DNA of 61,333 nt from Flavobacteriales bacterium 33_180_T64 (GCA_002162685.1 MAAQ01000006.1:1-61333); one strand, 5' to 3'; shown: positions 26,969-36,076, numbered from the stretch's first letter. Notes: generated by a model from the letters alone, not told the origin. Numbers and translations: made by a program.

Positions 26969-27706
26969 ATGATTAAAACCCTTATCGTAGATGATGAACA
27001 ACACTGCATTGATCGTATTAAAAAATTAATCGATGATTATGGTGAAAACCTTCAAATCATAGCAACTTGCAATACGGTTGAAGACGCTTTAAAAACAACT
27101 AAAAAATTACGCCCAGATTTGGTTTTTTTAGATATTGAGATTCATGATAAAACTGGTTTTGATTTTTTAGAACACTTAGGAGCTTTTAATTTCAATGTGA
27201 TCTTTACTACAGCATTTGATAATTATGCAATAAAAGCGTTTAAATATAGTGCTATGGATTATTTACTAAAACCAATCGATAATGATGATTTTATTGGAGC
27301 AATTAAAAGATTAGAAAAACGCTTAACTCCTTTAGACACAGAACTACAAATAAAAATGCTTTTAAACAATCTTCAAAAAGAAGATCATAAAAAAATGATT
27401 AGAATACCTACTTCAACTGGATTTGAAGTCCTTGAAATCAAAGACATTGTTCATTGCGAAGCCGACACAAGTTATACTCATATTTACACAAAAAACAATA
27501 AAATTTTAGTTTCAAAACCAATAAAACATTTTGAAGACCTTTTGAGTGACGCTAATTTTTTTAGAATTCATAACTCGCATCTTGTGAATATTGATCATAT
27601 AAAAAAATATACCAAAGGAAAAGGTGGGTATGTCACTATGTCTAACAATGCTAATATTGATGTTTCAACCCGAAGAAAAGAAGAGTTTTTAAAACTATTT
27701 AAATAA
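26969..27706 (+). CDS. LytTR-type response regulator, partner of TPR kinase
   Basis: 245 residues. The receiver domain (1-120) has D8-D9, phospho-acceptor D55 (FLDIEIHD), a conserved Thr (FTTAFD) and KP (LLKPID). The LytTR domain (about 140-245) contains the EADTSYTHIYT and RIHNSHLVNIDHI regions. The one-base gap after the kinase gene indicates translational coupling. Targets are not visible, but LytTR sites are direct repeats of the type seen at 250 and 2904. Confidence 0.95.
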   Translation: MIKTLIVDDEQHCIDRIKKLIDDYGENLQIIATCNTVEDALKTTKKLRPDLVFLDIEIHDKTGFDFLEHLGAFNFNVIFTTAFDNYAIKAFKYSAMDYLLKPIDNDDFIGAIKRLEKRLTPLDTELQIKMLLNNLQKEDHKKMIRIPTSTGFEVLEIKDIVHCEADTSYTHIYTKNNKILVSKPIKHFEDLLSDANFFRIHNSHLVNIDHIKKYTKGKGGYVTMSNNANIDVSTRRKEEFLKLFK

Positions 27707-27880
27707 GTTTATTCCACTTTAATCCAATATTGCATACGGTAAATTTCTTACTTGCAATCTATTTACGTGTCTTCATCTAGCTTTATTGTTTACCATTTTA
27801 CATCTCCCTAAAATACTTTGTGAAGACATAGATAGACTCATTAGAAGCATCATGATGATTAAGTATTGTTTATTCTTCTA

Positions 27881-28825
27881 TTATTTCTTTTTCTTTTTTA
27901 AACGTCTAATCGTTGCATTTAGTTCATAACCTAATAACAAAATATTAGCATTTAACCATAAATAAAATAGCAATATTAATAATGCTCCAATAGAGCCGTA
28001 GAGTTTATTATACTGTGAAAAATTTTCAATATATATTCCAAATAAATAGGATGTAAGTATAATTAGCAATGTTGTAAACAAGGCTCCAATGGAGAAGAAA
28101 TTTGACGATTTCCCAGACTTAGTTCCGAAATAATATAAAGTCGCTGTTGCTATATACACCATAAAAACAAAGAATAGATATTTAAAAAACACCACCCAAA
28201 ACACATTAGCCCCTTTTGATGCATAATCTAGATTCTCAAACTGTTCATACAAAGGCTCGATAACATAAATTTGGAAATACCCAAAAATAGCGACAGTAAG
28301 AATTAGCAAAAAAGCTAAAATTAAAGCGACACCTAAAGCATATAGATATTGTTTAAATATATTCCGAGTTAGTTCTTGGTGGTAAGAATTTTCAAATCCA
28401 GAAAACACAGCATTAACGCCATTTGCCATTAACAATACTGATACTAAAAATACTGAAGACAACAATCCGCCGCGTTCTGTGCTCTCTATGTTTTCAAAAA
28501 TGTTGGCGAAGAAAAAATCTGAAGTTTGAGGTGGCAAAAAGGATTCTAAAAAAGACTGGAATTCCATTTTAAATCCGTCAATTGGTAAATACGGAATTAA
28601 AATTAGCACAAACAATAAAAATGGAAATATAGCTGTAAAGAAACTAAAAGCAATAGCACTAGCTCTAGAGGTTAGTGCGCCTTTAAAAATCCCGATAGCA
28701 TATAATTCTAATAAATCATAAAGAGATAATCCTACGAGTCCAGGAAGTTTTACTTTCCGAAGCAAATCTACAATGCGATTTACTATAGGAATTTTACTTA
28801 GTATCTCTTTTAAGGATTTTGACAT
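27881..28825 (-). CDS. YihY/BrkB-family inner-membrane protein
   Basis: 314 residues with about six membrane helices. The family hallmark SRASAIAFSFFTAIFPFLL and the C-terminal YGSIGALLILLFYLWLNANILLLG are clear. Family members were once misassigned as RNase BN; transport or envelope-assembly roles are debated. The start codon shares one base with the nadC stop region, so the two genes are an operon. Confidence 0.9.
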   Translation of the reverse strand: MSKSLKEILSKIPIVNRIVDLLRKVKLPGLVGLSLYDLLELYAIGIFKGALTSRASAIAFSFFTAIFPFLLFVLILIPYLPIDGFKMEFQSFLESFLPPQTSDFFFANIFENIESTERGGLLSSVFLVSVLLMANGVNAVFSGFENSYHQELTRNIFKQYLYALGVALILAFLLILTVAIFGYFQIYVIEPLYEQFENLDYASKGANVFWVVFFKYLFFVFMVYIATATLYYFGTKSGKSSNFFSIGALFTTLLIILTSYLFGIYIENFSQYNKLYGSIGALLILLFYLWLNANILLLGYELNATIRRLKKKKK

Positions 28826-29682
28826 TAAACAGCTTTTAAACTTAAATCCATATTATATACTGAATGTGTTAAAGCACCAGAGGAAATAAAATTAACACCA
28901 CACTCTGCATATTTTCTAACTGTTTTTTCGTTGATTCCTCCTGATGATTCTGTTAAGCACTGATTTCCAATTAGTGTTACTGCAGTTCGTGTGTCTTCAT
29001 AGTTAAAATTATCAATCAAGATACGATACACACCTTCTGTTTCTAATATTTCTTTAATTTCATTAAGGTTTCGTGCTTCAACAATAATTTTCAAATCACG
29101 ATTATTAGCTTTTAAATAGTCTTTCGTTTTATTAATAGCTTTTGTAATTCCTCCAGAGAAATCGATATGATTGTCTTTTAGCATAATCATATCATAAAGC
29201 GCAAATCTGTGGTTTTCACCGCCTCCAATTTTTACGGCCCATTTTTCTAAAGCTCTAATCCCAGGTGTTGTTTTTCTAGTATCTAAGATATTGGTCTCTG
29301 TACCGTCTAACAAGTCAACAAATTGTCTTGTTTTTGTTGCAATAGCACTCATACGCTGCATTGCATTAAGCACTAAGCGCTCTGCTTTTAAAATAGATTG
29401 TGATGCACCTTCTACATAAAACACAATATCTCCATGTTTTACATAACTTCCATCTTCAATAAGCGTCTCCACAGTCATTTTTTCATCAACATAAGCAAAA
29501 ACTTGCTTTGCAAACTCTACACCAGCAATAACGCCTTCATCCTTTACCAATAATTTCGCTTTCCCTTGTGCCGAATCAGGAATACAAGCCAATGAACTAT
29601 GATCTCCATCACCAACATCTTCTCGTATAGCATTAGCTATAATTAGTTCTATTTCTTTATTAAACTGCTGTTGTGAAATCAT
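28825..29682 (-). CDS. nadC: Nicotinate-nucleotide diphosphorylase (quinolinate phosphoribosyltransferase)
   Basis: 285 residues. It converts quinolinate and PRPP to nicotinate mononucleotide in de novo NAD synthesis. Characteristic segments are DTRKTTPGIRALEKWAV, KIGGGENHRFALYD, MLKDNH and the late ESSGGI; phosphate- and PRPP-binding residues appear intact. Neither nadA nor nadB is next to it. It is the first gene of an operon with the YihY-like gene and divergent from rlmH. Confidence 0.96.
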   Translation of the reverse strand: MISQQQFNKEIELIIANAIREDVGDGDHSSLACIPDSAQGKAKLLVKDEGVIAGVEFAKQVFAYVDEKMTVETLIEDGSYVKHGDIVFYVEGASQSILKAERLVLNAMQRMSAIATKTRQFVDLLDGTETNILDTRKTTPGIRALEKWAVKIGGGENHRFALYDMIMLKDNHIDFSGGITKAINKTKDYLKANNRDLKIIVEARNLNEIKEILETEGVYRILIDNFNYEDTRTAVTLIGNQCLTESSGGINEKTVRKYAECGVNFISSGALTHSVYNMDLSLKAV

Positions 29683-29739
29683 TTTTCAGATATTTAATGT
29701 AAAAATAGCAATTGCATCTTAAAAACTTTCAAAAAAGTA

Positions 29740-29747
29740 TAACTTTG
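29740..29747 (+). promoter_or_regulatory. -7 element very close to rlmH start
   Basis: TAACTTTG ends only four bases before the rlmH ATG (TAACTTTG-AAAC-ATG). If used, transcription would start at or next to the AUG, giving a leaderless mRNA. No TTG lies at standard -33 spacing. Confidence 0.4.
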
Positions 29748-29751
29748 AAAC

Positions 29752-30225
29752 ATGACTATTAAACTTCTTGCCATTGGCAAAACAGACCATAAAGATTTAC
29801 AATCGTTAATTGACGATTACCAAAAACGTCTTGGGCATTATATTAAATTTCAGTTTGAGGTTATACCAGATCTTAAAAAAGTAAAAAATCTTAGTGAAAA
29901 TCAGCAAAAGCAAAAAGAAGGCGAGCTTATTTTAAATAAACTTTCTTCTACTGATGTTCTAATTTTATTGGACGAAAATGGAAAACAATTAGATTCTGTT
30001 GAGTTTTCTCAATATTTACAAAAACACATGAACTCTGGCATTAAACAATTGGTATTTGTAATTGGTGGTCCTTATGGATTTTCCCCAGAAGTTTACCAAA
30101 AATCTAAAGGAAAACTATCATTTTCAAAAATGACCTTTTCCCATCAAATGATTCGTTTATTTGTGATAGAACAACTCTACAGAGGTTTTACTATTTTAAA
30201 AAACGAACCTTATCATCATAGATAA
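29752..30225 (+). CDS. rlmH: 23S rRNA (pseudouridine1915-N3)-methyltransferase
   Basis: 157 residues, the normal length for this SPOUT-fold enzyme. It methylates pseudouridine 1915 in helix 69 of 23S rRNA on assembled ribosomes. The SAM-binding knot is seen as FVIGGPYGFSPEV and SFSKMTFSHQMIRL, and the conserved C-terminus as ILKNEPYHH. Upstream LDENGKQLDSVEF is also family-typical. Confidence 0.97.
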   Translation: MTIKLLAIGKTDHKDLQSLIDDYQKRLGHYIKFQFEVIPDLKKVKNLSENQQKQKEGELILNKLSSTDVLILLDENGKQLDSVEFSQYLQKHMNSGIKQLVFVIGGPYGFSPEVYQKSKGKLSFSKMTFSHQMIRLFVIEQLYRGFTILKNEPYHHR

Positions 30226-30243
30226 ATTTTATTAAATAATAAC

Positions 30244-30603
30244 TTATTTCTTCTTGACCAATGTTAAAATCTCTTCATTACCAGAGCGACTCATTGTAAA
30301 TGTTAGTGTATCGGCATTAAGGGTGTTTATTTCTACAGCAATCTCTAGTTTACCTTCTGGAGTAGAATATAATAATCCGTCAGAGATTCTATACACTCCT
30401 TTTGCATCGTCAGACCCTATTTTAGAATGATATGTCATATCATTTTCAAACTTAAAATAAACATTATTTCCACATTTATCTCTAGAAGTTTCTGTTTCTA
30501 TCCAACTAGAACACTCCCATTCTCCAATAATTTTCTTAGAGTATTCTGAGTCATTACAAGACATCGCAAATAAAACAAATAATAATATGAGTACTTTTTT
30601 CAT
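30244..30603 (-). CDS. Small lipoprotein, lipocalin-like
   Basis: 119 residues. The N-terminus MKKVLILLFVLFAMSC carries a lipoprotein signal with Cys16 as the lipidation site, followed by NDSEYSKK. The rest is a compact beta-rich domain starting IIGEWEC, as in the lipocalin-like small lipoproteins of Bacteroidota. Convergent with rlmH, 18 bp apart. Function is unknown. Confidence 0.75.
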   Translation of the reverse strand: MKKVLILLFVLFAMSCNDSEYSKKIIGEWECSSWIETETSRDKCGNNVYFKFENDMTYHSKIGSDDAKGVYRISDGLLYSTPEGKLEIAVEINTLNADTLTFTMSRSGNEEILTLVKKK

Positions 30604-30784
30604 GGCATTGGGTTTAAATTAAATTACGAATAGATATGATAGCATTAATACCTCATATTTTCTATTAGTCAAATAAAATTAAATTTTGTTACAAACTTCT
30701 TTTCTACACGCGTATTTGTCATTTTCTCATTTCAAATTGATCATATAAAAACAGCAGATAAACTGAGCTTAACCTTATCAATAG

Positions 30785-31084
30785 TTAATATACTTTATAA
30801 ACTTCTTTTCGTTTTTTTAACTGTCGTTCTAATTCGCTAATTGTTTCTCTCACTGCTATTTCGTGTTTTTTTTCGTTTGATGTTGCGAAAATTCTTGGTC
30901 CAGGCAAACTCAGTTCCATGTCGCAAATTTTTCCTTTATCATGACTTTTATCATCTCGTTTAAAACGAACAGTAGCACTAATTAAAAATTCGTATCTATT
31001 AAACAACTTGTTTAATTTTTCTTCGACAAAAGCGCTTAGAGTTTCACTTACATCTACATCTACATACTGAAAATTTACGGTCAT
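30785..31084 (-). CDS. hpf: Ribosome hibernation-promoting factor, short form
   Basis: 99 residues, the short HPF/YfiA type without the C-terminal dimerization domain. It begins MTVNFQYVDVDVSETLSAFV and shows the basic RNA-facing region KKLFNRYEFLISATVRFKR. It binds the 30S decoding region in stationary phase. It is a single gene with 180 bp of noncoding sequence downstream. Confidence 0.9.
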   Translation of the reverse strand: MTVNFQYVDVDVSETLSAFVEEKLNKLFNRYEFLISATVRFKRDDKSHDKGKICDMELSLPGPRIFATSNEKKHEIAVRETISELERQLKKRKEVYKVY

Positions 31085-31190
31085 AATCGTTCTTCTTTTT
31101 AGGTTAATTTCTTATATCTAATTTACAAAAATTTAGCTAATTTAATACTGGTCTTCCAAAATTAAATTTCATTACAATTTAATTCCTTGA

Positions 31191-32588
31191 TCATAATGGA
31201 ATATACAATACCATCAATGTCTGAAGCACAAAAAATATAACAAACGGAACTACTAGATATCCCATAATATCTCTAGATTGCAATTTCACTCCTGATCCCA
31301 TAACAGGTAAAACTAATAAGATAAAAAATGGCTGAAGCATATTACTCAAACTCTCACCGTAAGCTACAGATAAAGACGCTCTAGATACCATAGCTGTAAC
31401 CTGTTCTGGAGGTAATCCTACAGCAATTCCTTTAACAGCTTCAATAATACTTGGACCAACAACTGCAAACTCTCCTCCTGCTGATGGAATTGCAAAATTA
31501 ACAAGACCTCCTGTTAAGTAAGCAAAAAACGGATAGCTATCTATAGTCATCACAGAAATTAAGCCTTCGGCCAATTTTTCGCCAATACCAGTGTAGAGCA
31601 TAATTCCCATAATACCTGCATAAAATGGATACTGAAATAAAATCCCAGACACATTACTACTTGCTCGTTTCATAGCAATACTATAACGCATAGGTGTTTT
31701 GTGTAAAAACAAACCTACCATTAAAAATATAAAAATCATGATATTAAAATTGAGATCAAATCCATTTTTAATAAAATGATAAATAATATAAGTAAAGCCC
31801 ATAGCTGTTATAATTAAAGGCAATACAAATGTATTATTCAATGTATCAGAAATAGCCTTTATAGGAAGTTTAAAACTCTCAGCTTCATCTTTGATAGAAC
31901 CTTCTTTTAATTGATTATTTGATTTAAGTAAGTCTTTTAATTCTTTACCATTAGAATGCTTAGGAATAAAAAGTAGAAATAATAATGGTGCTATAACTAT
32001 AAACAACACTATCATCGCAATATTTAAAGTTGAACCTAAAGTATATGACGTTGGAATTTTTGAAGACAATACACCGGTCTCAATTAAAAAATTATTCTCT
32101 GTATTCAACAACAATGGAATTGAACTCGATAAGCCACTTACCCAACCTCCAAAGGAGAAATAAGCACAAGCGATTAAAAACGGATAATTAACTCCTTTAA
32201 CTCGCATTGCCAATTCTCTTGCCAATACACATGTAATAACAATCCAACCAAAACTAACAAGCGACAATAATGAACCAATAAGAATGACAAAAAAATAGAC
32301 CTGCTTTGGTGTCTTGATATAAACAGCCAATGCATCAATACCTTTGTTAATTGTTGGTGATAAAGCAATACTAAAACCTGTAATAATAATGAGTACAATT
32401 TGCATTCCAAAACTCAACAAATCAAAAAAACCATTATACCATGAGGATATCACTTCTATAGGAGAAGCAGCCATAAAAAAATAAGCCCCTAAAGCAGCTA
32501 AAATTGTTAAGAGAATAGCAAAAACAAATGCACTTGGCATATATTTTTGAAAGAGGTCTGTAAATGTTTCGCCAAGTTTGGTAAGCAT
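31191..32588 (-). CDS. Short-chain fatty-acid transporter, AtoE family
   Basis: 465 residues with about 12 hydrophobic segments. Conserved landmarks are the N-terminal FQKYMPSAFVFAILLT, the middle VSFGWIVITCVLARELA, and late FAIPSAGGEFAVVGPSI and YGESLSNMLQPFF, all typical of the AtoE short-chain fatty-acid transporter family. It would take up acetate- or butyrate-like acids across the inner membrane. It is divergent from rdgB with a short shared promoter region. Confidence 0.88.
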   Translation of the reverse strand: MLTKLGETFTDLFQKYMPSAFVFAILLTILAALGAYFFMAASPIEVISSWYNGFFDLLSFGMQIVLIIITGFSIALSPTINKGIDALAVYIKTPKQVYFFVILIGSLLSLVSFGWIVITCVLARELAMRVKGVNYPFLIACAYFSFGGWVSGLSSSIPLLLNTENNFLIETGVLSSKIPTSYTLGSTLNIAMIVLFIVIAPLLFLLFIPKHSNGKELKDLLKSNNQLKEGSIKDEAESFKLPIKAISDTLNNTFVLPLIITAMGFTYIIYHFIKNGFDLNFNIMIFIFLMVGLFLHKTPMRYSIAMKRASSNVSGILFQYPFYAGIMGIMLYTGIGEKLAEGLISVMTIDSYPFFAYLTGGLVNFAIPSAGGEFAVVGPSIIEAVKGIAVGLPPEQVTAMVSRASLSVAYGESLSNMLQPFFILLVLPVMGSGVKLQSRDIMGYLVVPFVIFFVLQTLMVLYIPL

Positions 32589-32635
32589 GGTTGGTTTTCG
32601 TTAAAATTTGAAACCCGAATTTAAGCAAAATTATA

Positions 32636-32643
32636 TACTTTTG
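32636..32643 (+). promoter_or_regulatory. -7 promoter element of rdgB
   Basis: TACTTTTG matches TAnnTTTG and ends 18 bases before the chosen rdgB ATG at 32662. A TTTG at 32607-32610 lies 25 bp upstream, longer than usual for the -33 element. Confidence 0.4.
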
Positions 32644-32661
32644 GTTTTTAAAATAACAACT

Positions 32662-33237
32662 ATGCAACTCGTCTTCGCCACAAACAATAGTAATAAACTT
32701 AAGGAAGTCCAATCGCTTATCCCTAATCACATTAGACTACTTAGTTTAAAAGACATAGGCTGCTCTGAGGATGTTCCAGAAACCCAACTCACCATTAAAG
32801 GTAATGCGATTCAAAAGGTAGAATACATTAAATCTCAATATGGTTTTGATTGTTTTGCTGATGACACAGGACTAGAAGTAGACATTTTAAATGGAGAACC
32901 TGGTGTATTTAGCGCTCGATATGCGGGAGAACAACGTGATGCAAATGATAATATGGAGCTACTTTTAAACAATTTAAGTGATACTCCAAATAGAAATGCA
33001 CAGTTTAAAACTGTTATTGCATTACATCTAAATAATAAATTAGAAACCTTTACAGGTATTTGTAAAGGTGAAATTACCAAAACAAAACATGGTGATAAAG
33101 GTTTTGGTTATGACCCAATTTTTAAAGCTAAAGGACATGATAAAACATTTGCTGAAACGTCTTTAGAAGATAAAAACAAAATTGGTCATCGTGGGAAAGC
33201 TGTAAGATTACTTGTTGATTTTTTAAATCAGCTTTAA
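32662..33237 (+). CDS. rdgB: Non-canonical purine NTP pyrophosphatase (RdgB/HAM1)
   Basis: 191 residues from the ATG at 32662 (MQLVFATNNSNKLKEVQSL), the conserved beginning of the family; upstream in-frame sequence overlaps the promoter. It hydrolyses ITP, dITP and XTP to monophosphates, cleaning the nucleotide pool. Signature segments FADDTGLEVD, ARYAGE, GDKGFGYDPIF and IGHRGKA are intact. It is followed by a strong bidirectional terminator. Confidence 0.96.
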   Translation: MQLVFATNNSNKLKEVQSLIPNHIRLLSLKDIGCSEDVPETQLTIKGNAIQKVEYIKSQYGFDCFADDTGLEVDILNGEPGVFSARYAGEQRDANDNMELLLNNLSDTPNRNAQFKTVIALHLNNKLETFTGICKGEITKTKHGDKGFGYDPIFKAKGHDKTFAETSLEDKNKIGHRGKAVRLLVDFLNQL

Positions 33238-33275
33238 TAATAAAAAATCCAGTAAAAACTGAATTTTTTATTATT
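33236..33275. terminator. Bidirectional terminator between rdgB and secreted protein gene
   Basis: A long stem (33236-33253 with 33258-33275, one mismatch) around an AAAA loop has A- and T-runs on both sides. It can serve rdgB on the plus strand and the convergent gene ending at 33290. Confidence 0.8.
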
Positions 33276-33289
33276 AATTTATAGTTCCT

Positions 33290-33802
33290 TTATTTTTTTT
33301 TAATAACAGAATTCGCTGCTTTTTCTATCGCTTCAAAATATTTTGCATCAGCTTTTTCATCAATAACTCCAACAAACATTAGACAAGTCTCATCATCAAC
33401 AGCCATACAATACAATGTGTTTTGAAGTGTTGTTCCTTCTGCTTCACTAGTCCCTTTAATGAATAATACATTAACACCATTCATTTCTTTTTCACCCGTT
33501 TCAATTATTTTAAATTGTTTAGAACTGTTATTTTCCATTTTCTCTTTTGAGTTTTCAAAAGAATCAGGAACCATCATAGCCAAAATAACAACTTTAGGAT
33601 TTTCAGAAACATAGGTATTTATAGAGACTGCCGAAAAAAGTGTTGTATCAATTTCCATTTCAATTTTTTGCCCCATGAGTTTCATCATTCGAGCCATTTG
33701 TGCTTGATCTGCTTCTGAATCACCTCCATTTGGAGTTCCTTCTTGAGCCTGCATGTTTACACCTATTAAAAAAACTAGAAGTACTAAATGTATTTTTTTC
33801 AT
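33290..33802 (-). CDS. Small secreted hypothetical protein
   Basis: 170 residues with a signal peptide (MKKIHLVLLVFLIGVNMQAQ). A Met-rich helix (DQAQMARMMKLMGQKIEME) is followed by an alpha/beta domain with two cysteines (LYCMAVDDETCLMF) that could form a disulfide. I do not recognise the family. It is a monocistronic gene convergent with rdgB; its upstream region is the 352-bp interval before the helicase gene. Confidence 0.75.
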   Translation of the reverse strand: MKKIHLVLLVFLIGVNMQAQEGTPNGGDSEADQAQMARMMKLMGQKIEMEIDTTLFSAVSINTYVSENPKVVILAMMVPDSFENSKEKMENNSSKQFKIIETGEKEMNGVNVLFIKGTSEAEGTTLQNTLYCMAVDDETCLMFVGVIDEKADAKYFEAIEKAANSVIKKK

Positions 33803-33992
33803 ATTAAATTGTTTCAGCTAACAATGTAGCAAATCTATTATTGTAAGAAAAACACATTATCTTCTTTTTTTAAAATCCATGATTAAAAACAGACCAAACT
33901 CGCGTTAACGATAGAACAGTATGTTTGAAATCCTTTTTGCTTTTTTTTTGCAAAAAGATTGAGTAGTGATAGCGTGTTAAAACGCTCAAATA

Positions 33993-34021
33993 TTGATTAT
34001 CCAAATAAAAGACTATCTTTG
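33993..34021 (+). promoter_or_regulatory. Promoter of DEAD-box helicase gene
   Basis: TTG (33993-33995), an 18-bp spacer, then TATCTTTG (34014-34021): a full Bacteroidota consensus match. It predicts a start near 34028 and an unusually long leader of about 127 nt. Just upstream, AGCGT/ACGCT (33971-33986) and CTTTTTGC/GCAAAAAG (33933-33957) form small inverted repeats of unknown role. Confidence 0.65.
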
Positions 34022-34027
34022 CGGCTT

Positions 34028-34154
34028 GAAACTCAAAAAATGAGTTGTAAATTCCTCAGAGTGAGGATGTGTTACCTAGAAGTTTAAGTGTTTAGTATGT
34101 CGATTCGCTTCTTTTGTAACACCAAAGAACATAATCGAATACAAAACAAAACGA
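34028..34154 (+). promoter_or_regulatory. Structured 5' leader RNA of DEAD-box helicase mRNA
   Basis: Three successive hairpins are visible. The first is AACTCA/TGAGTT (34030-34035 with 34041-34046). The second is TCCTCA/TGAGGA (34053-34058 with 34062-34067). The third is long and bulged: GTGTTAC (34069-34075) with GTAACAC (34116-34122), enclosing AGAAG (34078-34082) with CTTCT (34108-34112) and a 25-nt apical loop. About 32 unpaired nt then lead to the ATG. Such leaders on cold-induced RNA helicase genes can mediate autoregulation; that role here is inference. Confidence 0.6.
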
Positions 34155-36071
34155 ATGAGCACATTCCAAGAACTCGGTCTTAATGAAGACTTATTAGCAG
34201 CTATTACTGATTTAGGATTTATAAATCCTAGTGATGTACAAGCAAAAGCAATCCCAATTTTATTAGAAGAAGATACTGATTTAGTCGCTTTAGCACAAAC
34301 AGGAACAGGTAAAACTGCAGCATTTGGTTTTCCAATGCTTCAAAAAATCAATGTTGATAGTCGTACGACTCAAGGTTTAATTTTATCACCTACCCGTGAG
34401 CTGTGTTTACAAATCACCAACGAACTAAAACTTTACGGAAAATATTGTAAAGGTTTAAACGTGACTGCAATTTACGGTGGAGCAAGCATTACAGATCAAG
34501 CAAGATCTGTAAAACGTGGCGCACAAATTATTGTAGCGACTCCTGGTCGTATGAAAGATATGATTAGTAGAAATATGGTTGATATTTCTAAAATTGAATA
34601 TTCAGTTTTAGATGAAGCTGATGAAATGCTAAACATGGGGTTTTATGAAGATATCACAGATATTTTATCTCATACACCTGATGATAAAAATACATGGTTA
34701 TTTTCTGCAACGATGCCTAAAGAGGTCTCCAATATTGCTAGAAAATTCATGGATAACCCTATTGAAATTACAGTAGGAAACAGAAATGAAAGTACAAGTC
34801 AAGTTTCTCACGAATACTATTTAGTAAACGCAAGAGATCGTTACCAGGCCTTAAAACGATTAGCAGATGCAAATCCAGATATATTTTCTGTGATTTTCTG
34901 TCGCACAAAACGTGATACACAAAAAGTTGCTGAGAATTTAATTGAAGATGGTTATAGCGCTGGCGCTTTACATGGTGATTTAAGTCAGAATCAACGTGAT
35001 TTGGTGATGAAATCCTTCAGAAACAAACAAATACAAATGTTAGTTGCGACAGATGTCGCTGCTCGTGGTATTGATGTTGACGATATTACACACGTTATTA
35101 ATTATCAATTACCTGACGAACCTGAGATTTACACACACCGTTCTGGTCGAACAGGACGCGCAGGTAAAACAGGTATTTCTATGGTGATTGTTTCTAAAAG
35201 TGAAGTTCGTAAGATTAAAGGTATCGAACGTATCATCAAGAAAGAATTTGAGAAAAAGGAAATTCCTGACGGAATGGAAATATGTGAAGTGCAATTAATG
35301 TCGCTCGCAAATAAAATACATAATACTGAAGTTAATCATGAAATTGACAAATACTTAGGAAGTATCAATCAATTATTTGAAGATACTGATAAAGATGAAT
35401 TGATTAAAAAATTCTTCTCAGTTGAGTTTACACGTTTCTTTAACTACTACCAAAAAACGAAAAATCTTAATGCGCCAAGTTCTTCTAGAGATTCTGAAGG
35501 AGAAAGCGGTCGCGGATACGGAGGGAGTGAAAACGAATCACGTTACTTTATTAATGTTGGACGAAAAGATGGTTACGATTGGATGAAGCTGAAAGATTTC
35601 TTAAAAGAAGTGTTAGCCCTAGGTCGTGATGATGTCTTTAAAGTTGATGTAAAAGAGAGTTTCTCTTTCTTTAATACTGAAAAAGAAAATCAAGAGAAAG
35701 TTTTAGCTTTTTTCACCGATTACAAACATGACGGACGATTTGTTAATGTAGAAGTTAGTGAAGATAGAGGTGGACGAAATCGTGGTGGACGCTCTGGTGG
35801 ACGAAGAGATGGCGGAGGCGGAAGACGCAGACGTGAAGATGGACCAAGAGGAGAAAGACGCTCTAGCGGAAGACGTAGTGATTCTGGCTCTGGAAATAGA
35901 AGTGACAGACGTTCTTCTGAAAATTCAGGAAGACGAAGTGAAAGAAGAAGTAGCGAAAGCTCTGGCAATAGAAGTGACAGACGACGTTCTGGTGGAGATT
36001 CAAAACCACCTAGACGTTCTGAAAGTTCTTCAGGTTCGGATAGACCAAGACGTTCTAGACGAAGAGATTAA
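34155..36071 (+). CDS. DEAD-box RNA helicase with DbpA-type and RGG-like tail
   Basis: 638 residues. A Q-motif region (FQELGLNEDLLAAI), Walker A AQTGTGKT, the DEAD box at 153-156, SAT (FSATMP) and HRSGRTGRAG form a complete two-domain helicase core (about 1-370). A linker and a DbpA-like RNA-binding domain (about 468-535, FINVGRKDGYDWMKL) follow. The last 100 residues are Arg/Gly/Ser-rich repeats (SGNRSDRRSSE-type) that would bind RNA. It probably acts in ribosome assembly or cold adaptation. The long structured leader and its own terminator mark it as a separately regulated single gene. The repetitive tail is real coding sequence, not a repeat element. Confidence 0.95.
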   Translation: MSTFQELGLNEDLLAAITDLGFINPSDVQAKAIPILLEEDTDLVALAQTGTGKTAAFGFPMLQKINVDSRTTQGLILSPTRELCLQITNELKLYGKYCKGLNVTAIYGGASITDQARSVKRGAQIIVATPGRMKDMISRNMVDISKIEYSVLDEADEMLNMGFYEDITDILSHTPDDKNTWLFSATMPKEVSNIARKFMDNPIEITVGNRNESTSQVSHEYYLVNARDRYQALKRLADANPDIFSVIFCRTKRDTQKVAENLIEDGYSAGALHGDLSQNQRDLVMKSFRNKQIQMLVATDVAARGIDVDDITHVINYQLPDEPEIYTHRSGRTGRAGKTGISMVIVSKSEVRKIKGIERIIKKEFEKKEIPDGMEICEVQLMSLANKIHNTEVNHEIDKYLGSINQLFEDTDKDELIKKFFSVEFTRFFNYYQKTKNLNAPSSSRDSEGESGRGYGGSENESRYFINVGRKDGYDWMKLKDFLKEVLALGRDDVFKVDVKESFSFFNTEKENQEKVLAFFTDYKHDGRFVNVEVSEDRGGRNRGGRSGGRRDGGGGRRRREDGPRGERRSSGRRSDSGSGNRSDRRSSENSGRRSERRSSESSGNRSDRRRSGGDSKPPRRSESSSGSDRPRRSRRRD

Positions 36072-36076
36072 ATCAT

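Noticed and set aside
27768-27828. Inverted repeat TGTCTTCA / TGAAGACA downstream of the LytTR gene
   Set aside because: Arms are only 8 bp and 45 bases apart with no T-run; a chance match or weak mRNA 3' structure is more likely than a defined element.
33933-33957. Terminator from CTTTTTGC/GCAAAAAG upstream of the helicase promoter
   Set aside because: The T-run is in the loop, not after the stem, and no gene ends nearby; noted only as an inverted repeat.
35757-36071. Short-period repeats at the end of the helicase gene
   Set aside because: They encode the Arg/Gly/Ser-rich RNA-binding tail in frame and are not a CRISPR or mobile repeat.
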